NCBI RefSeq assembly: GCF_000004195.4
Contig: NC_030685.2
Span: forward strand, 59,637,548 to 59,701,547
Reading direction: 5' to 3'
DNA length: 64,000 nt
Source of the DNA: Xenopus tropicalis
Lineage: Eukaryota; Chordata; Amphibia; Anura; Pipidae
The notes under the pieces were generated by a model that was given only the letters and a program-made list of their open reading frames with translations, searched no databases and had not been told where the DNA came from. Below are positions 40,101-52,100 of this stretch, piece after piece. Numbering within the stretch: position 1 is the first letter of the stretch; every line of letters starts with the position of its first letter. The translations under genes and the position numbers were made by a program.

Positions 40101-43100
40101 TCCTTTAAATATGTAGAGGTCTTTAAAGGACAAGGAAAGGCTAAGTCACTTGGGGGTTCCAAAATGTTAGGCACCCCCAAGTGACTTTAATCGCTTACCT
40201 TGTACCCCGGGCTGGTGCCCCACTTAGCAGAAAACACCAGCCCGGGGTACCTGTAGTGAGTGCTTCCTCCTTCCGGCTTCGTTTTGCAAGGACTAACGAC
40301 AGGAGCATGCGCAGTAGCGTGAAAAGCCGACTTCTCTGTTAAAGTTCGGCTTTTCGCTCCACTGCGCATGCGCGCGCACTGAAGCAGGAAGGAGGAAGCT
40401 CTGCAGTTGCCCCAGGCTGGTGCTGTTCTCTCCTAACAGGGGCACCAGCCTGGGGTAAAAGGTAGGCGATTTAAGTCACTTGGGGGTGCCTAACATTTTG
40501 GCACCCCCAAGTGACTTTGCCTTTCCTTCTCCTTTAAGACCCCTTGGCCCAGAGGATATGGACAGAGGATATGCCCAGGAAAGGCAGGGATAATTTGCAT
40601 GGGAAAAGTAAAATTATCCTCTCTATAGATGGTGAGATATGGGTTTGCTGTGTATATATGCATCGGTGCCAATGTGAATATATTCACAGGTGCCAAATGT
40701 TTGTGCAAGGAATTATGCTGAATTAACAGTCAGTCTAATCTGAATTGATAGTAAGCTCTTGGATCATTTATACGATCATTTTAGATAGGAGATGCGACTT
40801 CACCCTGGATTGGATGGGTTTGCGTTAAAGGCTTTGGAAATGTTTGCACTGGATATGGTATTAGGATTTGCTCTGTGGTTATTTGGGTTATTTCATGTGG
40901 TAAGGGTTTACTTGGGAAAGGAAGCAATGGTTATTTCTAGATACGTGGGCAGGGATAACTCTGGGTAAATTATGCTGCAGGCAGTGGCTTAACTAAAGGT
41001 TTTGGTGCCATGGGGCAAAGTTGGCCCCAGGGCCCTAGTATTGCACCAAAGCACACTACATGCCTTTAGCTTTCAGTTGCAAGCCCAGCAGTACTGCGGT
41101 ACTCACTGGGCTTCAGTGGATACTGGCATCAGCAATGTACATCTTCCATAATGCCCTTCTGGTAGTTACGCCACTGGCTGCAACTATAAACATAGGGTAG
41201 GTAATAAGGATTCTTAGGATTGATGCCTTTGGTGGATTAGCTGTACAGAGTTGATGAGGTTTTGCTACCCCCTGGCTTTGGGTGGTTAGTATAAGGTGAG
41301 GGTTTCTGCTGGAAAGACTGTGTACAGAAAATAAACACCATTACTGTTAAAATAAAGCCCCAAATCCACATTCTTTGTATACAGAGACCATTGTTTCTTA
41401 ACTTGTTGTTTTGTAGCTTATTATTTTTAAGAGTTTCTGTGAATTCGACATACACTTTTTACCCAGTGTTCATGTCTGCAGATCGGGATTTGGGGACAGA
41501 GCTGTCATTCTTTCCCCCCCCCCCCCCCATCATTTGGAGACTTCCTTTTTCCTTTATGGGCACTAATGCAACAGATGTGTCTCATGAAAGAACCTGTTGT
41601 ATCTGGTATTTAATGGATTGCATAATTGCATTACTACCTAAAATGCCTTGATTTATCCCCATTGATATTCATGATTAGATTTTGTGCTTTTCTACTAAAA
41701 TGCTCCTGTATGCATTCAGGAAAAAGTAATTTTTTCTATTACATTTCTAATCACTATTTGATCACAATGAATTGATCATGCTAGGGGAAAATCTCTTTAA
41801 CCAAGGACCTTATTGGTCCGTGTATGGGGACCATGTTTACTGTGTTTTTACTAGTCCAAGCAGTTTATATTTTAATCATGCTTGATCAGTCCACCATGAT
41901 GGTGTCCCTGGATCCACTAATATGGAACAAGTGCACTGTATGTAGTGTGGATCCATGGATTTTCACAGGGTCTCAGTGTAATCTGACCTAACCTTGTGAG
42001 CAGATCCTTTTATGGCCTATATTCCTCTGATAGGCCTGGTGTATTGTGTATATTGTCAATGCAAAGGGCATATTTGCACTAGTGCCATAACCTATGGCAA
42101 TTAATAATATTTTTGCTGTATAATGGTCAGATATGACAGTTGTTAGTAAATGAGCCTTGCTGTGTGCTGGGCTGCTTTAATAAATAGCCAAAAAGGCCAT
42201 GTGGCCACGACCCACTATCAGCAATTTCATCTGCAGTTTGGATTTAAAAAAAAAAAAAATCCCCGGAAATCCAATTTAATAAGATAGAAGACTTCTACAT
42301 CAAAACATATTCTAAAACATCCTGATTTGTTTTGGCTTTATTATTATGCATTGACTCCCCACCACTAACATAAAAACATGGTATTTTGTAGCCTTGAAAA
42401 ATAAAATAAACAATATAATTATTGTAATAACTTGGACGTCCAATGTTCTATTGAGTCAGGTTAGACCTTTGATTTGCTAGCAGTCAGGCCTAATGTATAC
42501 AAACCTTCACCATCAATTTGTATTTCAGTGTGTCTGTGTATGTTAAGAAGGATGAGGCCAGTTGTGCCACATTTGTATGTATGTATGAATGTATATTTTT
42601 ATTTATAAAGCGCTACTTATGTACGCAGCGCTGTACAGTAGAATACATTAATACAAACAGGGGGTTAATAAGATAATAGATAAATACAAAGTATAACAAT
42701 AAATACAAATAAATACAAGATACAGTTGCAATAAGTTAAGAGTCAAAGACACAAGAGGATGGAGGTCCCTGCCCCGTAGAGCTTACAATCTATATTTATA
42801 ATCTATATATATTTGTTGGGGTAGGAGGCTAGGATCTTTGCCCTGGATCTGCTTGTACTTAAAAGCAGCCCTGTGAGCATGTGTGTATGCTCTCAGATAC
42901 TGTAGCCCTCCTGCCTCTCGTGAATTTGGGCCCCTCAGCCCCACTGAAGAGGTTGGCCTAGGATGGTTTGTTTAGTGTTGCCTTTAAGCCTTTTGTTTCT
43001 CTGAAAAATCGGCTGTTGTTTATTCAGGGCACGCTCCTACCTCTGCTCACATGCTGCACTGCTAGTGGAAAAGGAGGAGGAAAACCCTGGGATTTATAGA

Positions 43101-46100
43101 TATTCTCCATCCCTGTCCGACTTGCCATTCTGCATTGTGCTTTCATAAGTGCCACAGAAGGGTTAAATACATGACCACAACAACAAAAAATTCAAGTTGG
43201 TGTTCTGCTTGCCATGTTCTGCTTGACCGCAGCCTCCTAAAGTCTGTAGTCCACTGCAAATATTTTGATGATATTTTGGACTAGGCAGTACATATATATC
43301 CCTTATAATAAACAAGATTATGATTATATCTTGGACTTGGCAGTACAGGTATAGGACCCGTTATACAGAATGCTCGGGGCCAAGGGTATTCCGGATAAGG
43401 GGTCTTTCCGTGGTTTGGATCTCCATACCTTAGGTCTACTAAAGAATCAATAAAACATTAATTAAACCCAATAGGATTGTTTTGCCTCCAATAAGGATTA
43501 ATTATATCTTAGTTGTGATCAAATACAAGGTACTGTTTTATTTTTACAAAGAAAAAGGAAATCAGTTTGAAAATTCTGAATGATTTGATTAAAATGGAGT
43601 CTATGGGAGACAGGCTTTCCGTAATTCGTAGCTTTCTGGATAACGGGTTTCCGGATAAGGGATCCTATACCTGTACATAATATAATAAACAAGATTTCCA
43701 TATGTGTAGAGGTGGCAATTATATGAAAAGTCAGAGCAAAGTGTCGGTCCTGTTTATATGTACACTCTCAACTGTTTCTAATATATTGGATGTAAAAACA
43801 GAGAGCAGAGATTTGCATCTTTCCCCTCATAATCCATTCATGAACAGAGTGCCAATATCAGAGAAATTATAACCTTATAATAACATGTAACAAATAACCT
43901 TATAAGAAATAGTTTACATTTACATGTATATGAATGATTTTTAAGTCACTTTTTGTTCCATGACACCCACAAAAGCACTTTGCTAAGCTCCAGGATGAGT
44001 TCTGATATCCTTATATTCTAAAATACGTGCACACATACTTACATACTGTTATTTGCTGTATAAAATATGGATCCTGTGTCCTGGAAAGACCGTTCAAACA
44101 TTTATTATATTAAAGGAACAGTAACACCAAAAAATGAAAGTGTATAAAAATAATTAATATATTATGTACTATTGCTCTGCACTGGTAAAAGTTGTGTGTT
44201 TTCTTCATAAACACTACTACAGTTTATATAAATACCCTGCTGTGTAGCCATGGGGGCAGCCATTTAAATTGAAAAAAGGAGAAAAGGCACAGGTTACTAA
44301 GCAGATAACAGATAAGTAGCAGATTCCCATTGTATTCTACACAGTTTATCTGGTATCTTCTTATGTAACCTGTGCCTTTTCTCCTTTTTTCAATTTAAAT
44401 GGCTGCCCCCATGGCTACACAACAGCTATTTCTATTAACTACAGTAGTCTTTCTGAAGCAAACACACAACTTTTACCAGTGCAGGGCAACAGTACATTAT
44501 ATTTTAATTATTTTAAAACATTTTTATTTTTTAGTGTTACTGTTCCTTTAAGGGCAACCACACTTAGTTTGCATCTGATCTTGTGTATTATTTAACTAGT
44601 TGCTGGATCCACTTACTATAGCAGCAGGGCAAATGATGAAAATAGAGGCTGAAAGAAAAAAAAGAAGTGTATGGGATGTGGTATTTAAAATAATTGATCA
44701 GAAGTTGCAGTTGGGTTTTCCTTGACTAAAGCATTGGGAGGGCAGCAAATATGGCTTTTATATATGAGTATAATCCTTGCTTTATTGTAACCCTTTAGCC
44801 TCATAGCATCCATGTACACTTTTATTGCAAAAAAACCAGGCCTGTGTAATGAATAAACGAAAAAAAAAAAAAACACTTCTGGTTGAAAGTGCAAAAGGGA
44901 CGCCATCACTTCAGACATATAGGACAACAGCAGGGCTTTATCAGGAGATCAAATCTTGCTGGCCAAGTCATTTTCAAGCCTATTGAAAAGGCTGCATCCT
45001 GTCCTTTCTGGTTCTGAGAGATCCAGAAACCCGTTATCCAGAAAGTTTCAAATTATGGGAAGGCCATTTCTCATAGACTCCATTATAAGTAAATCATTCA
45101 AAAGATTTCCTTTTTCTCTGTAATAATAAAAGAGTACCTTGTACTTTATCCCAACTATGATATAATTAATCCTTATTGGAGGCAAACCAAACCTATTGGG
45201 TATATTTAATCTTTCAATGGCGCCCGATCAAAATCTTTTAACCTGCCCGAAGAGCGAGTGGATTGATATCTGCAGCTTTCTGCGATATCGGTCACCTCAC
45301 CAAGTTGCCATACACGCACTGGCTATCATACGAAATAAGGTTTGGTACGATATTATCGGTGCGTGTATGGCCAGCTTTAAGGTCTGGAGATAAAAATTTT
45401 AGAAAGAGCCCTTAAAGTGGCGATATCGGGTGAATCCAGGCTAATTTGAATTAGAACAACGGGTATAGGCGAAGTCGGATTGGGGACTGCATCTGCTCGT
45501 TGATGCGGTCCCCAATCCGTCTTCGCCTATACCCGTTGTTCTAATTCTAAATTGTTTAATCTGCCCGATCGATATCTGCCCGATTTTCATAAAATCACTA
45601 AGTCTTCGACCTGGTGTCTTTTAAATGGTCATAGAAGTGTGAGTTAGCCTCACACTTTACAATATGCGGTACAGTATTTCCTTTATTAACTTTCCAAAAC
45701 AGCATTACTTAGTTCATATGCATTATATGGCCCTTTATAGGCTGAATTGAGTGTCATTTGGATGCTGCCTGGATTTTTAAATGTGTCTTATACTAGTTTA
45801 CCTATAAAATTTTGATATACTTTATGTAAATGTGTTTGGAAGGAAGTGATATTTGCAGTATAGGTGTGCATGGATGCAGGGTCTCATTGGCTTTTCTTGT
45901 TCATAAGTACATATATTCCTTGTTACATATGATCATTGTTAGTTAAATGACTCAATGGCACAAAGGTACCAGTGTGCCAGCACCATAGATTTTACCTTCC
46001 AGGGTTTCGCTTTAACGTATCCTGCTCTGCATATCAAAATATATATTCTAGAAAAGGAGAGTCTTGTGATAATTTAAGGTAGAAGCTTACCTTTGAATAC

Positions 46101-49100
46101 AGTGCCTCCAGGTGCTCAAGCTTAGGGAGTCAATGCATCATGGAGAAAAGTGGCTGGCACAAATCCGGATCACCACTCAAATGAAGTTGAAGATACTAAG
46201 TTTGTGTTAAAAGCATTCCATAGTTTGTTATTACACAAAAATACATAAAAGCCGTTTTTATATTTTTGTGTAATAAAATAAACTATGGAATGCTTTTAAC
46301 ACAAACTTAGTATCTTCAACTACATTTGAGTGGTGATCCGGATTTGTGCCAGCCACTTTTCTCCATGATGTACAAACAAAAAAATCACACCTAAGGGCTC
46401 TGGCACATGGGGAGATTAGTTGCCCGCGACAAAAGTTGCCTCTCAAGGCAACTTTTCATGGAAATCACGGCGCCGCATATGCCATCCCACCGGCGATTTA
46501 CATTCTCGCCGGTGGGATGGCATTTCGGGGAGATTAGTCGTGGACTATTATAGTACATCTGTAAAGTAACATTATTAATTTATAGTACAGGACTGTTCAG
46601 CTGTTCGACAGTTTGGTCATGCTGCTTATATACCAACAGGTGGCTGTGGCAGACTGCAACTGGCAAACAGCTGGTTGGATGTATATTAAGCTGTATATTA
46701 ACCTGTATATTAAGCCACCTGCTGCTGTAGTTGCACAAGCAGTGACTTAGTGTGACTTACACTAATAACTAAGAGGAAATTCATTTTTCAGGTAACGCTG
46801 CTTGTCACATTCACCATCTCTTTCCCAGTGATTGTAAGCTGTAATGAGTGGGGCCCACTTTGCCTTCTGTATCAGTTGTTATTTGTAGTCTGTATGTTGG
46901 ATGTGTATAGCCTGCTAATGTACAATGTTAGTACTTTATAAATCTGTGTTAATGTTTGGTTCTACTTTATCTTCTGCAGGGCATTGTGGGGAACTTGGCC
47001 AGTGGCAAATCTGCTCTAGTGCATCGGTACCTGACTGGTACTTATGTACAAGAGGAGTCCCCTGAAGGTAAGTCCTCATGCTTCTTTGCTTCCCACTTCC
47101 CAGCTGCATTTTCCTGCTCTGTAACAGAAGGACGCTGTAGAAACAGGAGTATCGCTTGGGGGCCAGGACACCCTGCAAATGTTGATCATTGAAGCACCTG
47201 TTGCCTTGCAGCAGTAGGTGGTCCCTGGTTGATGCTGCACGGTGCTGGCGCACAGGAGGAGGAAAGCAATTAACCTGTTATGTGCTGCAAAGTAGAAATA
47301 GGGTGACCAGTAGTTATATGTAAGGATTAGGAAACCATTTCCATTAGCATTTAATGTTATATTGGGAATTCATGCATTATTTCTGCTGTTACCTTTTATA
47401 TTTTTCTGTCCCCTACTTGCTAGGTAGCAGTGGGGTCCTGTTAGAGGAACCGTTTTCTTATTTATTTTACCACATCCACCCAATATAACAGACCTCTTTT
47501 TTCTGGTTCTCTGCTAATATCCTGAGTTGTTCTGCTCTTCCTTTGATGTTTGCTGTGTATCCAGGGCCGCCGGCCTCTCTGTGTATATATTGTGTGCATC
47601 CTTGGCTGGTATGTGACTGTCTGAGTTCCTTCTCTCCCTCACTTCCTGTCCCATTGGTTCTTTACAGATATGGATGCAGGTAAATATACACTCACTGCGG
47701 GCTGAGGAGACAGAAAGGCGGCTGAGATATCTGACGTAGAGTTAACTCCATCTTCTGTGTTCCTCCATCTCTCTTCCTGTTACCTTTGCATCTCCTAGTT
47801 TGAGTTACTCTCATCCCACACCCTCCATGTCCCTCTAGAATTTGTGTCACGTAGAAGCATCATTTGTCCTAACGTTCTAAAGTCTCCCTGGGGGTGTTAG
47901 CAGGCGTGCTTATGTTAAGCTCTGGTGGGGATAGCCAACATACTAGTTAACATGAAATGGGCGGCTTATTGGAGGCCTAGTCAATTGCATGGTATTGTGC
48001 CGAGTTCCCTAGTCAAGCTCAGGTGATTTTTGGAGAGGGATACTGAAGTTAAAATGCCAGTTGCTTCTATGTGAAATTTAGGGATGGGTTAAGTCCATAA
48101 TTTTTGTGTTTGTTTTTATACATAAAGCTGGCCATACCCATAAAGATCTGCTTGAGGTTGCCAAACAAGTGGGTCTTATCCCAATATGCCCATATTAAGC
48201 TAGGCGATATCGGGCTGATCTGATTGTTTGGCCCTCATAGTCCCAGGACTAGTAACCCTCAGAAGATGTTTGCTTTCTAACAGCTGATAAGTATGTTTGT
48301 TTCAAAATATGGTTGCAAAGCTGTATAGGTAAGCATTCATTTTTCTTTAAAAATTGGTATCCTGATTACCACCATGCTTTATAACAAGACTGGGATTGTG
48401 GAGGTGCAGATTGAGCATTGGGTGTGTGAGACGGCTTGATATGTTATGACATGGGCTTGTATTGCTGGCTGCGTAGGTTGCAATCCATCTAATGAAGGGA
48501 TTCTGCTTGAGATCTTTTTGGATCTAAAGGATTTTTAATTAAAACGTGTGGTTCTTCATTCTTTAGGGCTTTCATTTTCGTCATAATTAATAACTTTGTT
48601 TTCTAGACATCTATTCCTCCATGTGACATATTAAAACATGTCTTATATTTCTGTCTCTCCATTCATTAGATCCTGATGCTGGAAGCTATAGTTTAGAATG
48701 ACTGGAGGGCAGCACATTTGACATCTAGTGTTTAGAGAGGAAGAGCAAAAGAGTGCCATATAACCTTACTTGTTTTCTAACCAGCAAGTTCATTTGGGCT
48801 TGGGCCCTGGAATTCCACACAAACTTTGCATATAACAAAGAAGGCACAATGTGCTTTTGTATTAGAATATGACTATGACAGTTCTCTAGGTGCAAGGTTT
48901 GCAAGCCTAATCCAACTATTCCCATTGGCTGGTACTTGTTGTTTTGCTGTATTACAACAAAGAGCATATGGCCATCCCCTTACTCTGTAATTGCCCTGAA
49001 CTGTAATCTGCAGAAAGCTGTGGGCAAAATAATTCTGTAAATATATTCCTACAACTCTTATCCTCTGCACTTTGCTCCACTTTTAAAGGGAAATTCATAG

Positions 49101-52100
49101 AACTCAATCTATTGAATGCATGCAGCACAAAACAAGGCACTATTCCTGGAGGAAGGACTCCTATGGCAGTAATATGTCTCATTTCATTTTTCCTGACATT
49201 GCCTTTGGTGTGAATTTTTATAAGCAACACTCGTTAGTTGCTCATTTTAATGGGTGCCATACCAACACCATACCCTGTGTGTTAGTCAGTAGGCCAAAAC
49301 TTAATGCATTTTTAAGATCTAGGCAAAACTCGACAATTTAGTACTTTAAATTTATACAAAAATATATATTTTCATATTTAAATGTTAAAGCAAAACACTA
49401 GTGTATCTCGCTCAGTGACATTGTGTCATTAGCCAGTAAGCACATACAACTTATTAACATGAGGTCAGTGTGATTTCATAAATTGCTGAATTGCTATTTA
49501 ACCCATTTATTTAGCCACAGAAAGAGAAAAAGATGAATTTTTTAAGGGTTGGGGCACCTACCTTGATCAGAAACGTCAAAAAGATTAATGTTGTCACCTG
49601 AAACTGAAATCTTTTTCCCTGTGTGGCTGTGTAAACGTGTTAAATACCCTTTGCAACAGGGGTATGCGACTCCTGCCCTTGGAGATTGTGTGAGAGATCT
49701 ATACAGTATCACAGTTCATGAATTAGTATTTATGTATATCCTCATACCTTACCTCAAGTTCAATGATACCAACCATTTGTACTTTGTGTTTGCCAAATAT
49801 TGCAAAGCCTTTTTTGCAAAGCAGGGGTGCTGCCATATGCCATTGCTTCCTAAAGCAAGCTGTCTATTACTTTTATTATAATCTGAATTTTAGGAATGCT
49901 GTTTCCTTGAAGTCTGTCCTCATCAGAGGATGCAGTCACATGCATATCTGTTATAATCAAACATTAAGTACACATAGAGAACACTCCCCCCTTTAAGAGG
50001 GGAAACACTAGTAGTAAATCCCAGGGGCAGTGGTGGGTTGCAGCTTGACTGTAACCCATAGCAACCAGCCATCAATTGGATTTGATCAGCCTATTTAACA
50101 TTATAGGGTAGAACTAGCAGATATTCGGTCACTGTAGATTAACAAGACTGGTGCAAATGTCCCCTCAAATTAGTTATTCCCAGTGACTCAAATATTACAA
50201 ATAGGTATAGTAATGTTAAATATTGCTGAACTACACTGAATATTGCATAAATGCAACTCAAATAGCTCTCAGGTTGTTCAAATGACTATTCATGGCCAGA
50301 TCAGCAACTAGTTATATAAGTGTGCATATATATAATATTTATGTTGCAGTTACACACAGGCTCTCGATACCAATACACCTGCATTGTTCACACTATACAC
50401 AGGCCTACAATACAAGGGGTAGGATGGTATTTATCAAATGATGATTAGATTAAGTACAAAATTCTTGCAAAACCCTCAAACTGCTAGAAATGTTGCTGCA
50501 TGGAATTTGTGCTTGGGAATTGCCTTTTCCTGATCTGATAACATTTCCCTGCACTATAAATCAGAGGGATGGGGTGGTGCTTGTGTCAATCTACGAATCT
50601 CTCCATTCCCTCTGTATAGTAGCTCTAGTCTAACACCTGAGCTATGCTTCTAACTGACATTCAGTAGTTCTTCCTTCTGGATGTGGAGTCAGGCTGATAG
50701 TTTTGGGGTCTCTGGGTGGGTTGATTTGCTGTATGTGTGTGTATACCCTATTCATCAAGTCTGCCATTGTTCTGTGCTGGTTCATCCCTTTCATTCTTTG
50801 TAACTTCCCCCCTGTGCCACTGACCCACTGAGGGCAACTGCTATTGCTTAGGGAGGGAGGGAGGCCTTGGCCATGGTGCCAAAGTCCATAGTAGAAGATC
50901 TAAAGTCAGACAAGGCTTGTAGGGGAGACCATTATGGGGATGGAGATATTGTCATGCAGCATTGCCCTGTCTAGTGGTCCTTGGCACAGCCCTTCCCCCT
51001 CCCCAACTGTGACCAACACAGACACTGCTTGTGGAAGAACGTTTGGCCATTGTATTGACTTGCCAGTGAGAGGACCTCCCCTGCCAAGTGCACTAGGCTC
51101 AGTGACACATATATCACATTATTATAAGTGAATAATGGGCGCAGGTGCAAAGTTGCTTTAATTAGCAGCACTAAGACATATGTGCATGGTTACGTAGCAC
51201 TGGTTACTCACAATGGGGGTTCCTTTTCCAGTCCAGTGTAAGTACCATGGAGCCAAAGCCACCCTATGGCTGCCACATGTCCCTGCTAGAGCCTCCAGAA
51301 GATCAGATCCTTATACACCAACTCTTCTGCCTCTCTCAGAGAGGTGCTTGTGGCCTGAAGGCCATTGATCCAACATGCTGAGAGACCATGTTCTTTAAAT
51401 AGCAATGGTCTAAAGGCAAATATTATGCTCTGCTTTTTTACCCGTAATAGTACATCCTGCCAATACAGTTACCATGCAGATGTATTTTTACAGTTGTTCT
51501 CTTGCAGTTCTCCACAAGTAATGTCCACTGAGTCCCTAGACCTCCATCTACCCTGCCTTTCCCTACTACACCCCCTTTTCCACCCTGACCTTGACTGACT
51601 GTCTCACTTTTGTGGCAGGTGGGAGGTTCAAGAAGGAAATTGTAGTAGATGGACAGAGCTACCTTCTTCTGATCAGGGATGAAGGGGGACCCCCCGAAGC
51701 ACAAGTAAGGAGTCTCTAAAAGCACTTCAATCAATCGCTGCTTATTATTTGTAATGCTGTTTTCTATATTTCTCTTTTGCACTTTTACCTAGTCATCAAA
51801 ATCCAATGGTTTGGACCTATTACAACTCACTCTCCTCCCTTTCACATTCCTATATTCTTGGCCTCGACCTTCCTAGTTTTCTGTACAGGCCCTCCCTGGC
51901 TTTCCTTGGCCCTGCTCTTTCTCTAAGCCGGCTGACTTCCTTTTTTTTCTCCGCTGCCCCTGGCCTCCCTTTCCTGCCATTTTTTTTTTTATATCTCCCT
52001 CTCTTATATCCTTGGCCTTGCTACCTGGCCTCATTTTGCTTCCTGCCCCTCTCTGGCTTTCTCAGTGCTTTCCCACTTTTAAGGTTGGTTATAGGGGAGA

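Larger units (their letters stand above)
39115..46979 (+). other. AGAP intron 2 (7.9 kb)
   Basis: A GT-AG intron, phase 0, strong donor gtgagt. It is dense in repeats: two adjacent TTAA-bounded MITEs (39825-40108 and 40123-40537), an hAT-type MITE (40982-41176), a dispersed repeat (42575-42800), palindromic elements (43344-43675, 45020-45203), a T2-like MITE (44110-44551), hairpin elements (45210-45546), and a long fold-back (46136-46370) next to another palindromic element (46393-46550). No other coding signal is seen. Confidence 0.85.
47068..51618 (+). other. AGAP intron 3 (4.6 kb)
   Basis: A GT-AG intron, phase 1, donor gtaagt. It carries the candidate microexon at 47668-47679. A half-copy of a 'GGCCATACAC' type element is at about 48122-48240. 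The rest (48.3-51.6 kb) appears mostly unique, with no gene I can support. The final 100 nt before exon 4 are strongly pyrimidine-rich. Confidence 0.85.
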
